The notes under the pieces were generated by a model. It worked only from the letters and a program-made list of their open reading frames with translations. It ran no database searches and was not told the DNA's origin. Source: G963675935 sp963719005 (GTDB taxonomy: Bacteria > Planctomycetota > Planctomycetia > Pirellulales > Thermoguttaceae). From it: DNA of 64,000 nt. Location of the stretch: contig CAVRAR010000002.1 in NCBI GenBank assembly GCA_963719005.1, positions 310,001 through 374,000 of the forward strand, written 5' to 3'. This document shows positions 43,305 through 52,090 of the stretch, one piece after another. Each line of letters begins with the position of its first letter. Position 1 is the first letter of the stretch. The position numbers and the translations under genes are program-made.

Positions 43305-44402
43305 CTAGAGCTTTTTTCTTAAGATGCTTTCAACGATTGCACTGCCCATCGCGGCGGTGCCGATCGGTTTGTCTGATTTGCCGGCGATGTCGCGAGTGCG
43401 CAAACCGGCGGCGAGAACTTGCTCGACGGCCGACTCGACCGCCCGTGCGGCTTCCTCGTGTTTCAGCGAATGACGCAGCAGCATCGCCGCCGAAAGAATC
43501 TGCGCGATCGGGTTGGCGACGTCCTTACCGGCGATGTCGGGCGCGGAGCCGCCGGCGGGCTCGTACAGCCCGAAACCGTCGGCATTCAGACTCGCCGAGG
43601 GCAGCATTCCGATCGAGCCGCAGACCGAGGCAAGCTCGTCGCTCAAGATGTCGCCGAACATGTTGCCGCAGAGAAGCACGTCGAACCGCCGCGGGTTCTG
43701 GATCAACTGCATCGTGGCGTTATCGACGTACATGTGATCGAGCGCGATCTCGGGATAGCCCTTGGCGACTTCAACGACGACTTCGCGCCAGAGGACCATC
43801 GTTGTCAGCACGTTGGCCTTGTCGATCGATGTGACTTTTTTTCGCCGTCCGGCGGCGATTTGAAACGCGACGTGCGCGATCCGTTCGATCTCCGAGCGGC
43901 GATAGACCATCGTGTCGAAGGCCCGCTCGTCCGGTCCGCTGCCGTCGCGGCCTTTCGGCTGGCCGAAGTAGATGCCGCCGGTAAGTTCGCGGATGCAGAG
44001 GATATCGAACCCTTCGCCGGCGATGTCGGGCCGCAGCGGGCTCTGGGCGGCCAGGGCCTTGCCGAGCCGGCCGGGCCGCAGATTGCAGAACAGATCGAAG
44101 TGTTTGCGCAGCCGCAACAGCGACGCCCGTTCCGGCTGCTGGGCCGGCGGCAGCGATTCCCATTTCGGCCCGCCGATCGAGCCGAAGAGGATGGCGTCAC
44201 TCGATTCGCAAATTTTGAGCGTTTCATCCGGCAGCGCCGCGCCGTGGCGGTCGATGGCGCATCCGCCGACGTCGGCGTAGCGATAGCTGAAGGCCAGCCC
44301 GAAACGTTTTTGCACGGCGTCGAGCGTCTTGATGGCTTCGGCCATGATTTCCGGCCCGATGCCGTCGCCGGGAAGTAATGCGATCGTTCTTGATTGCTGC
44401 AT
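43305..44402 (-). CDS. leuB: 3-isopropylmalate dehydrogenase
   Basis: Leucine synthesis enzyme that oxidatively decarboxylates 3-isopropylmalate with NAD. The 365 residues match the family end to end: IALLPGDGIGPEIMAEAIKT, DAILFGSIGGPKWESLP, LRKHFDLFCNLRP, IRELTGGIYFG, TMVYRRSEIERIAHVAF, TSIDKANVL, YVDNATMQLIQNP, LSDELASVCGSIGMLPSASL, and EPAGGSAPDIAGK. A start at 44402 has GGGAAAG close upstream; ATG 44414 is also possible. It lies 47 bases behind the methyltransferase of a restriction-modification pair, which may now drive its transcription. Confidence 0.94.
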   Translation of the reverse strand: MQQSRTIALLPGDGIGPEIMAEAIKTLDAVQKRFGLAFSYRYADVGGCAIDRHGAALPDETLKICESSDAILFGSIGGPKWESLPPAQQPERASLLRLRKHFDLFCNLRPGRLGKALAAQSPLRPDIAGEGFDILCIRELTGGIYFGQPKGRDGSGPDERAFDTMVYRRSEIERIAHVAFQIAAGRRKKVTSIDKANVLTTMVLWREVVVEVAKGYPEIALDHMYVDNATMQLIQNPRRFDVLLCGNMFGDILSDELASVCGSIGMLPSASLNADGFGLYEPAGGSAPDIAGKDVANPIAQILSAAMLLRHSLKHEEAARAVESAVEQVLAAGLRTRDIAGKSDKPIGTAAMGSAIVESILRKKL

Positions 44403-44449
44403 CGTCTTTCCCATGATTATCGTGAATTGTCCGCCTGGCAACAGCAACG

Positions 44450-45049
44450 TCACCGTTCTTCCGCAATCAGGTGCAGTTGTCTGTCATCGGAACCGTGTCC
44501 GATGCTTCTGTTCCGGAGATGGCGAAGATCAACAACCGCGCCAAACCTCGAAAACACGGATGAGAATTTGTCGTGGTCTTCTCCCCAGTAGATCATGGCG
44601 CAAGACATCGGCGCTCCCTTTCCACCGTTTTCGCCATTGACGAGGAATTTTAGCCGCGTATCGTAAAGGAAGCAGACAGCCGTGGCTTGCCCAAAGACGT
44701 AGCTCTTCCAATGTCCCGTATTCGTGGCAACAGGAACAAGGGCCAGAACCTCGGATTTGAACTCCCGATGCGCCATTGCACACCTGCGCAACCATGTTTT
44801 GATGGCGGTTCCGCGCTCCTTGTCGATTCCGTAGGGTGGATTGACGTAGATGGTAGGAAAGTCCCAGCTCTCGTGGAGCCCGTCATGCTCGGGGAGCCGG
44901 TATTCCGTTTCAGCATGGACGATGGAGTACTCGTTGGAACATGGGTCGAGGTCGATGCGTCCACCGAAGCACTTGCGAACGGCATCGACGTACTTCTGGG
45001 GCGTTCCCCATTCCTGGCTGACAGTGTTGATTTTTCGGCCCGCGGTCAC
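44450..45049 (-). CDS. Phage-type DNA N-6-adenine methyltransferase (Dam family), modification subunit
   Basis: Protects DNA by adenine methylation. About 199 residues, with the phage Dam (PF05869-like) pattern: QEWGTPQKYVDAVRKCFGG, IDLDPCSNEYSIVHAETEY, catalytic YVNPPYG (Asn70), and WKSYVFGQATAVCFLYDTRL. The preferred start is GTG 45049, because GGAGGAG stands just before it and its GTGA overlaps the stop codon of the upstream nuclease gene by four bases; ATG 45067 would overlap more. Lower GC than its neighbours suggests acquisition by transfer. The recognition sequence is not predictable from the protein. Confidence 0.85.
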   Translation of the reverse strand: MTAGRKINTVSQEWGTPQKYVDAVRKCFGGRIDLDPCSNEYSIVHAETEYRLPEHDGLHESWDFPTIYVNPPYGIDKERGTAIKTWLRRCAMAHREFKSEVLALVPVATNTGHWKSYVFGQATAVCFLYDTRLKFLVNGENGGKGAPMSCAMIYWGEDHDKFSSVFSRFGAVVDLRHLRNRSIGHGSDDRQLHLIAEER

Positions 45050-46188
45050 GAGTGTATCTCCTCCCATTTCTTCCTTTTCAACGTGTCCAGTTCCTCACGG
45101 AGAACAGCAAGCCGTTTTTCCGCGGGAGCGATGACGTTGAGCCAACCTTCGACCACCGTCCTTCCGGTCGAGAAGTACGACTGGAGTGCGGCATCGGCGG
45201 CCAACGCCATTTTTACTTTCGTGAATTGATTGACACCGCTTTTCCCGGTGTAACTTGCCAAGAATGCGTCTCGTGCCGGCGCAAGATCCCTATTGGGATG
45301 CAACAGAACCTCATCGATGAATTGTGCAATGCCGGCATCGGTGAGAAACAAGAGCCAGTCGTAGGACTGAGCAAGAACCTTCAGTTCCTTGTTATGGTTT
45401 TCGGAGGTGAACCAGTTGCCGTGATTGCTGACAACGCCAATTGTGAGAACAAAATGCGAGAGGAGTTCCGGATTGTCTGATGCAATAACCTCGGCCAAGA
45501 GAGAATAGTATTCCTCACAACGAAAGGAGCTGTTTTTCAACTGAATCAGCCCGCCCATCTTCCCGTCGGCAAAACGTACCTTTTGCAGGGAAGAAACGGT
45601 CTTGGCGACGTAGGCCCCCTGCTTTGCTTTTTCGATCGTTTGCGGTCCCTTCTTCATCCCTTCCTCTATGCCGACACGTTTGCATTCAACAATTGCGAAC
45701 GGCCGTCGTCGGAGTGATACCACAGAGAAGCTCCCCTTGTCTTCTGTGAAATCATCCAAGTACGCGTTAAGAAACCGGCTGCCGAGATCACAAATAGTAC
45801 ATGCGTTACGGAGAATCATGTCTCTTGCGAGCAAACTGTTCGACTTCAAGGAGCCTGGGAGAACCATGGCCATCGCACCTTCGCACATCCCGACCATTTT
45901 CTTTGCAGTCAGCGGGAGCGAATCTCGGCTGAAGTCTATCCGTTGGAGTGTCGTTGCCGGGTGGAGACTGTACTCAACATTGTGGGTGATGTCGGCGTTG
46001 GCGAATTCAGGCAGCGGTCTCTCAATGGCAATATGGCGTTCGAGCCCCCAAGACTTCAGGCTATAGAACGTGATGATCTCGACGAGCGTGCCAAGTGCTC
46101 GCCCAGACGCTTTTTTCACGTCCTTCGCATAGTGAAAGACCTCCTTTGCCAGCATGTTTTGGAGACGATCCACGGATGGATATGCCAT
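45046..46188 (-). CDS. Putative type II restriction endonuclease with PD-(D/E)XK-like site
   Basis: A 380-residue protein immediately upstream of, and coupled to, the adenine methyltransferase. A likely nuclease core is LDDFTEDKGSFSVV...RRPFAIVECKR with the E-C-K (Glu168, Lys170) preceded by Asp145/146, followed by a helix KKGPQTIEKAKQGAYVAKTV with Gln residues, as in PD-(D/E)XK enzymes. The rest (VVSNHGNWFTSENHNKELK; LLFLTDAGIAQFIDEVLL) has no name that I can assign. Visible AT-richness compared with mutL and leuB and the partner gene make a type II restriction enzyme the best reading. Family and target site are unknown. Confidence 0.68.
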   Translation of the reverse strand: MAYPSVDRLQNMLAKEVFHYAKDVKKASGRALGTLVEIITFYSLKSWGLERHIAIERPLPEFANADITHNVEYSLHPATTLQRIDFSRDSLPLTAKKMVGMCEGAMAMVLPGSLKSNSLLARDMILRNACTICDLGSRFLNAYLDDFTEDKGSFSVVSLRRRPFAIVECKRVGIEEGMKKGPQTIEKAKQGAYVAKTVSSLQKVRFADGKMGGLIQLKNSSFRCEEYYSLLAEVIASDNPELLSHFVLTIGVVSNHGNWFTSENHNKELKVLAQSYDWLLFLTDAGIAQFIDEVLLHPNRDLAPARDAFLASYTGKSGVNQFTKVKMALAADAALQSYFSTGRTVVEGWLNVIAPAEKRLAVLREELDTLKRKKWEEIHS

Positions 46189-46278
46189 TGTCTGTCCGAC
46201 CTGCCTAATCCTGAGATTCCGGCTTCACAACCCGTCCTACAGAATAAGCTCCCTGTGGCCCGGCGTAAAGAGACGGGT

Positions 46279-46308
46279 TTGCCGCCGTTGCGTTGTGCAA
46301 GGTATAAT
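46279..46308 (+). promoter_or_regulatory. Sigma-70-like promoter for a possibly leaderless GYF gene
   Basis: TTGCCG (46279-46284) and TATAAT (46303-46308) with an 18-base spacer. The expected start of transcription, about seven bases on, coincides with ATG 46315, so the mRNA would have essentially no leader, matching the absence of a ribosome binding site. Confidence 0.55.
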
Positions 46309-46314
46309 GAGATT

Positions 46315-47270
46315 ATGGCCGACGAGTGGTATTGCGAAATTGCGGGGCGCGAAATCGGCCCGCTGTCGTCCGAGCAACTGCGGGCGATGGCGGTCAAGGG
46401 GCAGATTCTGCCGAACGACTGCGTGCGGCAGGGTGCGCAAGGCTCCTGGATTTTGGCCCGGCAGGTGAGGGGATTGCTTCCGGCGGCGTCGGATTTGGCG
46501 AGCACGGCTGCCGAGAAATCCGTGCCGCTGTCCAAATCCCCCCCGTTGCAACGGGGGAGCGTTTCTCCGAAGCAAGAATTCGCAAATGGAGGCCGCGAGA
46601 AGCTGGTCCCGGCAAACGGGACAGTCCCATTTTCGTCAACCACGGCTTCGCCGCGGTGCCCGCGAAAATTGGGACAGTCCCCCGAGAGTCTGCCGGTGGC
46701 GGAGCGGCTGCCGAAGGCGACGTCGGTGTCTCCATTGCCGCGCAAGCGCCGCCGGTCGCTCCGCCCATGGTGGCCGACGTCTTCGATCCCATTGCCCTGG
46801 GAATCGTGACCGATCTGGCCGATGTCAAGATCGGGGTGCAATCCCAGACGACAAGCGTGCGTTCGCGCGAGAGGCGGCGAGCGGAGCGGCAGAGGATGAT
46901 CGTCGGCGTGTTGGTGGCGGCCGTCGTCGGCTTGGCGATTGTCGGCCTGCTTCTGTCCATCGGCGACCGCCCGCCACAGTCGGAACCGAGCGGATCGGCG
47001 ACCCCGGCGAAGAAGGTTCAGCCGGTCAAGGCGGCCGCGAGCCCCGAGGCCCTCGAAGCGCGGGAAGGGATCGAGTCGCTCGATTCGCCGAAACCGAAGC
47101 CGCACAAGATCGGCGTGCAAGTAGCGAAGCCGCCGGTTGGCGCCGATTCCGGCCGCGCCAAAGCAGCCGCGGCAAGCGATTCGCCGAAGGCCGTCGCGCC
47201 GCAGAAGCCGCGCGAGCCCAAGCCCGGCACGCCCGAGGGTGATTTCGGTCTGCCGATGGTCGATCAGTAG
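46315..47270 (+). pseudogene. GYF_2-domain membrane protein, frame broken in the repeat-rich linker
   Basis: The first part (46315-46809) encodes a GYF_2/DUF4339 domain: WYCEIAGREIGPLSSEQLRA, then GSWILARQVRGLLP. After a linker with a CCCCCGTTGCAACGGGGG palindrome (46540-46557) and a 66-base GGGGACAGTCCC element, this frame runs into unlikely Arg/Pro-rich sequence and stops at 46809. The second part, in another frame (useful from about 46700 to 47270), reads MVADVFDPIALGIVTDLADV, a membrane helix VGVLVAAVVGLAIVGLLL and a Lys/Pro-rich tail, the usual end of such proteins. Either the repeat insertion broke the gene or two short genes exist (ATG 46768 is available). Confidence 0.62.
46611..46682. 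repeat. GGGACAGTCCC element inside the GYF gene
   Basis: ACGGGACAGTCCCATTTTCG and CGAAAATTGGGACAGTCCCC with a centre (CCACGGCTTCGCCGCGGTGC) nearly identical to the copy at 10619-10687. It marks the zone where the GYF gene changes frame. Confidence 0.9.
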
Positions 47271-47301
47271 AGCCGCGGCCGCATTTCTCAGCGTGCTGTG
47301 C

Positions 47302-47446
47302 CACTGCTTCGCAGAAGCAGTGCCGTAGGGGGCGACTCCTGTGGCCGATTCGTGGCGTTGCACCACCGCCATCGGCGCTTGACGATGCCTCTTACAGAGC
47401 CTGCCCTGGCCACAATTCCCCGCACTGCTTCTTGCGAAGCAGTAGC
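47302..47446. repeat. Paired CACTGCTTC hairpins
   Basis: CACTGCTTC-gca-GAAGCAGTG at 47302-47322 and CACTGCTTC-ttgc-GAAGCAGT at about 47423-47444, in the 269-base gap between the GYF gene and the reductase. No gene is visible between them. Confidence 0.75.
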
Positions 47447-47539
47447 ACACCGTTTTCCCTTGCGAGGTCATGAACCGCGCTGTTGACGGGTGGACCGCAG
47501 TGCGATAGCCTAGGCTTGTGAAATGGTCTCGGCGCGGGC

Positions 47540-48559
47540 ATGGCTCTTTTCGCAGGAAGTGGAACGTTTGTGGACGCACTGGTCACCGGCGGCGGCGGCT
47601 TCTTGGGGCTGTACGTCGTCGAACAACTTGTCGCGCGCGGCGATCGCGTGCGGGCGATCTGCCGCAAGGACTGCCCGCCGTTGGATGCACTGGGCGTGGA
47701 AACGGTTCGGGCCGATCTGCGCGACCGGCAGGCGGTGATCGCCGCCTGCCGCGGGGTCGATGCGGTGTTTCACGTCGGCGGCGTCGCCGGCATGGTCGGA
47801 CCGTGGAAGCAGTTCTTCGAGACCAACACCCTGGGCACTCGGCACGTTGTCGAGGGCTGCCTGGCGCACGGCGTCGGGCGGTTGGTTTATACGAGCAGTC
47901 CCAGCGTCACGTTCGACGGCCGCCCCCAGCGCGGCGTCGATGAGTCGGTTCCGTATCCGAGGCGTTGGCTGTGTCACTACGCCCATTCGAAGGCCCTGGG
48001 CGAGCAGCACGTGCTAGCCGCCAACGGCCGCGCGGGATTGGCTACCTGTGCGCTTCGGCCGCACTTGATTTGGGGGCCGCGCGACCGGCAGTTGATTCCG
48101 CACGTGATCGATTGCGCCCGGCGAGGCCGCTTGCTCCGCGTTGGCGACGGCACGAATCTGATCGACACGGTGTACGTGGAAAACGCCGCGTCGGCCCATC
48201 TGCTGGCGGCGGACGCTCTGGCGGCCGACTCGCCGGTGGCCGGCCGAGCGTACTTCATCAGCCAGGGCGAGCCGGTGAATTGCTGGCAGTGGATCAACGA
48301 GTTGCTGGCGATGGCCGGCCTGCCGCCGGTGCGGAGGTCGCTGCCGCTGCCGGCGGCGTGGGTGCTCGGGGCGGCATTTGAGGCGGCGTATCGGCTCTTT
48401 CGACTGCCAGGCCAACCGCCGTTGAGCCGATTCCTGGCCCGGCAAATGGCCGCCTCGCACTACTTCGACATCGGCCGCGCCCGCCGCGATTTCGGCTATG
48501 AGCCGAAGATTCCGCTCGCCGAAGGGATGCGGCGGCTGGCGGCGGCGGGGCTGAAGTAA
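47540..48559 (+). CDS. NAD(P)-dependent epimerase / 3-beta-HSD-type reductase (OleD-like)
   Basis: Short-chain extended dehydrogenase of about 330 residues. The cofactor site is ALVTGGGGFLGLYVVEQLV, the catalytic Tyr/Lys are in YAHSKALGE, with a Ser in VYTSSPSVTFDG; substrate-side residues (RPHLIWGPRD; FISQGEPVNCWQWINELL) resemble 3-beta-hydroxysteroid dehydrogenases and the hydrocarbon-pathway reductase OleD. ATG 47540 lacks a ribosome site, while GTG 47570 lies behind AGGAAG, so the real start may be GTG 47570 (VDALVTGGGG). Possible link to the ketosynthase locus three kilobases away is speculative. Confidence 0.8.
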   Translation: MALFAGSGTFVDALVTGGGGFLGLYVVEQLVARGDRVRAICRKDCPPLDALGVETVRADLRDRQAVIAACRGVDAVFHVGGVAGMVGPWKQFFETNTLGTRHVVEGCLAHGVGRLVYTSSPSVTFDGRPQRGVDESVPYPRRWLCHYAHSKALGEQHVLAANGRAGLATCALRPHLIWGPRDRQLIPHVIDCARRGRLLRVGDGTNLIDTVYVENAASAHLLAADALAADSPVAGRAYFISQGEPVNCWQWINELLAMAGLPPVRRSLPLPAAWVLGAAFEAAYRLFRLPGQPPLSRFLARQMAASHYFDIGRARRDFGYEPKIPLAEGMRRLAAAGLK

Positions 48560-48576
48560 CTGCGGGGAACGTAGAA

Positions 48577-48634
48577 CGTAGGTTATGCTTCAGCATAACG
48601 CTGTGCGATTTGTTATGCTGAAGCATAACCTACG
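48577..48634. repeat. Perfect double palindrome CGTAGGTTATGCTTCAGCATAAC
   Basis: Two exactly complementary 23-base arms (48577-48599 and 48612-48634), and each arm is itself a TTATGCTTCAGCATAA palindrome. It lies between the reductase and the phosphoesterase genes. A worn relative is at 21112-21170. Confidence 0.88.
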
Positions 48635-48765
48635 CCGCCGGTTTGCTCCTCGCCGATTCGCGCGGTACGATGGTGTAAGCAATTTTCGGAAGACGCTGCT
48701 ACATGATGGAAAGCGTTCTTCCGACAATTCCCTCCGTCCCCCTTTGCCTCCCGAGAGAGACCACC

Positions 48766-49764
48766 ATGACTTTCGACCGTGCGCTTCGTCGCACCATTCT
48801 CGCCATTCTCGTAATCTTGTCGGCGGCGTCGGGCCTGCGGGCGCAGACGCCGCTGAAATCGGCCGACTTCACAGCGGGCTCGTGGTCGCTGGTTCTCTTG
48901 CCGGACACGCAATACTACTCGCTGAGCTACCCCGATCTGTTCGAAGCTCAGACTCGTTGGATTGTCAAGAACGAGAAGAAGTATGACATTCGTTATGTTC
49001 TCGGGCTGGGTGACGTCACCGACAAGAACACGACCCGGGAATGGCGGAATGCCAAGAAGGCGATCGACGAACTCGACGGCCACGTCCCCTACGCTCTGGC
49101 CTCCGGCAATCACGACTACACGCCGCACGGCGATTCGGCCTCGGGCCGTTCGGGCATTAACGAGTTCTTTCCGCTGTCGAAGTTCGCGAAATGGCCGACC
49201 TTCGGCGGCGCGCTAAAACGGGGCGACGTCACCAACACCTATCATCTCTTTAGCGCCGGCGGAACCGATTGGATTGCGATCGTCCTGCAATGGGCGCCCA
49301 GCGATGCGGCCGTCAAATGGGCCAACGAGGTGCTCGCCAAATACCCAAAGCGCAAGGGGATTCTCGTCACCCACGCTTATCTGTTTGACGACAACACCCG
49401 GTATGACTTTGCCAAGAAGGGCAAGAAGCAAAAATGGAACCCGCACAGCTACACCCGCCAGAACTGCAACGACGGCGAGGAGCTTTGGCAGAAGCTGGTG
49501 CGCAAGAACAATTTCGCCCTGGTGTTCTGCGGCCACGTCAGCATCCACGGCTACGGTTTTTTGGTCAGCAAGAACGATCGCGGCAAGCGCGTTTATCAGA
49601 TGCTGGCGGACTACCAATCGCGCCCACGCGGCGGCGAAGCCTATCTGCGGCTTCTGGAGTTCCTGCCCGACGGCAAGACGGTCCACGTCAAGTCGTACTC
49701 TCCGCTGTACGACAAATACCTGACCGACGCCGGCAACCAATTTAGCTTTGAGCTGGATCGGTAA
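48766..49764 (+). CDS. Secreted calcineurin-like metallophosphoesterase
   Basis: Exported phosphoesterase of 332 residues. A signal peptide (MTFDRALRRTILAILVILSAASGLRAQ) is followed by the dimetal blocks LLPDTQYYS, LGLGDVTDKN, ASGNHDYTPHG, LVTHAYLFDD and FCGHVSIHGYG. The start at 48766 gives the signal peptide at the N-terminus and has purine-rich sequence upstream; an in-frame ATG at 48703 adds residues without a plausible role. The substrate is not predictable. It is a stand-alone gene between a palindrome and a broken minus-strand gene. Confidence 0.88.
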   Translation: MTFDRALRRTILAILVILSAASGLRAQTPLKSADFTAGSWSLVLLPDTQYYSLSYPDLFEAQTRWIVKNEKKYDIRYVLGLGDVTDKNTTREWRNAKKAIDELDGHVPYALASGNHDYTPHGDSASGRSGINEFFPLSKFAKWPTFGGALKRGDVTNTYHLFSAGGTDWIAIVLQWAPSDAAVKWANEVLAKYPKRKGILVTHAYLFDDNTRYDFAKKGKKQKWNPHSYTRQNCNDGEELWQKLVRKNNFALVFCGHVSIHGYGFLVSKNDRGKRVYQMLADYQSRPRGGEAYLRLLEFLPDGKTVHVKSYSPLYDKYLTDAGNQFSFELDR

Positions 49765-49779
49765 GGGTGAGCCCCAGCC

Positions 49780-50384
49780 TTAGCGCCCCGATTCCGAGAG
49801 AAGGGCCTCAAGCCGTTCGGCCAGCGACGGCGGGAGGCCTGGCAACAGTTCTCGGCCGACGAGTCCCACGTCGATCATGTCGCGGAGATGGACGCGGTCT
49901 TGGTCGCGGTTCGACAGCAGCTTCATCAAGACCAGGCCGGGTAGAGAGACCGCTTGAATGCCCGAAATCTCTTGCCGTTGCTCGATCCCCGGCGATGGCA
50001 ATTCGTATTCGGGTCGAACTCGCTCGCCCGCCCACACCAAATGGACGGCGCCACGTGGATTCGGATCGCTGCGTTCGAGGAACATCCCCACGCCCATCAC
50101 CTCGAAGTAATCCATCTCGACCGATAAGGCGGCGGCGCGGCGCGGGGCAGATCGTCGCGGCGGATCAGCAGGTCAACGTCCTTCGTGGTTCGCACGGCGG
50201 CCGGCTCGCGCGTTGCCACCCACATCGCCACCGCTTGTCCGCCAACCACGGCATAAGGGACCGATTTCTCTTCGAGCGCCGCCGTGATGCGGCGGAGGCG
50301 ACGGGTGACGTCGTCAAGGGACATGGCATACGCCTCCCAGAAATCCTTGCTCTCGACGGTTACGGCATTCCGCGTTGACATCAT
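49780..50384 (-). pseudogene. Nucleotidyltransferase-like gene broken by one frameshift
   Basis: Two minus-strand frames together make one protein of about 200 residues. The upstream frame (50384 to about 50130) has SVPYAVVGGQAVAMWVATRE and TTKDVDLLIRRDDLPRAA, the GGxAxxxW...D-V-D signature of MNT/AbiEii-type nucleotidyltransferases. The downstream frame (about 50130 to 49780) continues with MDYFEVMGVGMFLE, LPGLVLMKLLSNRDQDRVHL and DMIDVGLVGRELL. The shift is one missing base in the GC-rich run near 50120-50135 (CGCGCCGCGCCGCCGCC). These proteins are often toxin or defence partners, but no partner is adjacent. Confidence 0.75.
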
Positions 50385-50514
50385 CGGTTTATGGTAGCCC
50401 TAGAGTCATACCCCCACAAGAGGCGCAGTCCGTTGTCGGTTGCTACAAGCCGCCCGCTTGCCAGTGAACCCGAAACCGGTTAGCCTACAGGTTTGGGTAA
50501 ACTGTAGCAGGGCT

Positions 50515-51762
50515 ATGACTGTGGATCGGCCGGAACACCAAAGAGTTGTCATTACAGGCGTGGGACTTACGGCGCCGAACGGGAATTCCCTGCCCGAGTT
50601 CCGCCGCAGCCTGTTGGAAGGCCGCAGCGGCGTGGTCAACTACGATATTCGCTATTTCGGCCCCACTTTGGCGGGGGTGTGCGACTTCGACGAACTGCGA
50701 TACCAAAAACGCAAGGAGGTCCGCCGCGGCACCAGGGCGGGCGGCATCGGCATCTTCTGCGCCCATGAGGCCATCGCCGACGCCGGGCTCGATTGGGAAA
50801 ACGTCAACCGCTCGACCGTCGGCATCTACGTCGGCGTGACCGAACACGGCAACGTCGAGACCGAGAACGAGATCTTCCTCCTGAAGGAATACGACTACGA
50901 CACGCAGTTCTGGTCGCACCACCACAACCCGCGGACCGTGGCCAACAACCCGGCCGGCGAGATTTCGGTCAACCTCGGCATCACGGGGCCGCATTATACG
51001 CTCGGCGCCGCGTGCGCCGCGGGCAATGCCGGCATGATACAGGGCGTGCAGATGCTGCGGCTGGGCGATTGCGACATTGCCCTGGCCGGCGGCGTTTCGG
51101 AAAGCATTCACACGTTCGGCATCTTCGCCAGTTTTCACAGCCAAGGCGCGTTGGCCAAGAACGGCGACCCGGCGAAGGCGTCGCGCCCCTTCGACCTCGA
51201 CCGCAACGGCATCGTGGTGGCCGAAGGGGGCTGCATGTACGTGCTCGAACGCCTCAGCGACGCCCGCGCCCGTGGGGCGAAGATCTACGGCGAGATCGTC
51301 GGCTACGCGCTCAACAGCGACGCGACCGATTTCGTGCTGCCCGATCCCGGCCGCCAGGCCGAGTGCATTGGCTTGGCATTGTGGCGGGCGGGAATCGGTC
51401 CGGAGGAGATCGACATCGTCAGCACGCACGCCACCGGCACGACCTCGGGCGACACGCAGGAGTGTCAGGCCTTGCGGCGGGTATGGGGCGATAACGGCCG
51501 TCACACCATGTTCAACAACACGAAGAGTTTCATCGGCCATGCGATGGGCGCGGCCGGCGCGCTGGAATTAGCCGGCAACCTGCCCGCCTTCGCCGACGGC
51601 GTGTGCCACGCGACGATCAACCTCGACCGGCCCGATCCCGAATGCCAACTGCCCGGCATCGTGGCCAACCAGCCGCGCGAGGCCGGCGCGATCAACACGA
51701 TTCTGAACACGGCGTTCGGAATGCTGGGCATCAATTCGGTGGTCATAGTAAAGAAGATTTGA
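50515..51762 (+). CDS. Beta-ketoacyl-ACP synthase (KAS II/FabF-like)
   Basis: Thiolase-fold condensing enzyme extending acyl chains on ACP. The 415 residues have the family opening VVITGVGLTAPNGNSLPEFR, and the Cys-His-His triad: Cys167 in LGAACAAGNAG, His305 in STHATGTTSGD and His342 in SFIGHAMGAAGALE, with the final NTAFGMLGINS. ATG 50515 is chosen over an upstream start as relatives begin there. It is followed 21 bases later by an ACP gene, then two TIR genes and a CrtI-type oxidoreductase, all in one direction. This suggests a specialised lipid or polyene pathway rather than housekeeping fatty acid synthesis (inference). Confidence 0.9.
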   Translation: MTVDRPEHQRVVITGVGLTAPNGNSLPEFRRSLLEGRSGVVNYDIRYFGPTLAGVCDFDELRYQKRKEVRRGTRAGGIGIFCAHEAIADAGLDWENVNRSTVGIYVGVTEHGNVETENEIFLLKEYDYDTQFWSHHHNPRTVANNPAGEISVNLGITGPHYTLGAACAAGNAGMIQGVQMLRLGDCDIALAGGVSESIHTFGIFASFHSQGALAKNGDPAKASRPFDLDRNGIVVAEGGCMYVLERLSDARARGAKIYGEIVGYALNSDATDFVLPDPGRQAECIGLALWRAGIGPEEIDIVSTHATGTTSGDTQECQALRRVWGDNGRHTMFNNTKSFIGHAMGAAGALELAGNLPAFADGVCHATINLDRPDPECQLPGIVANQPREAGAINTILNTAFGMLGINSVVIVKKI

Positions 51763-51783
51763 CGCTTGAAGGAGAAAACCGCC

Positions 51784-52035
51784 ATGACGGCCGCCGATAT
51801 CCGAAAAGCCATTCTCGACATCCTGCACGACATCGCGCCCGACGAAGACCTCGGCAATCTGAAGGAAGACGTGCCGTTCCGCGAGCAACTCGAATTGGAC
51901 AGCATGGACTTCCTCGACATCGTGATGGAATTGCGCAAGCGCTATCGGGTGCAGATTCCCGAGGAGGAATACACCGAGTTGGCGAGCATGGCCAGCACGG
52001 TGCGATATCTGGAACCGAGGATGAAGGATAAGTAA
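51784..52035 (+). CDS. Acyl carrier protein
   Basis: An 83-residue acidic carrier protein. The phosphopantetheine attachment serine is in LELDSMDFLDIVME, followed by the usual helix III (IPEEEYTELASMASTVRYLE). GGAG lies about 11 bases before ATG 51784. It directly follows the ketosynthase gene and likely is its dedicated partner. A different ACP should serve general fatty acid synthesis elsewhere. Confidence 0.9.
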   Translation: MTAADIRKAILDILHDIAPDEDLGNLKEDVPFREQLELDSMDFLDIVMELRKRYRVQIPEEEYTELASMASTVRYLEPRMKDK

Positions 52036-52090
52036 ATGCGCGTGGCTATCTGGCTTGACAAATCGTTGTCCCGCCGGCTAGAATTCCGAT

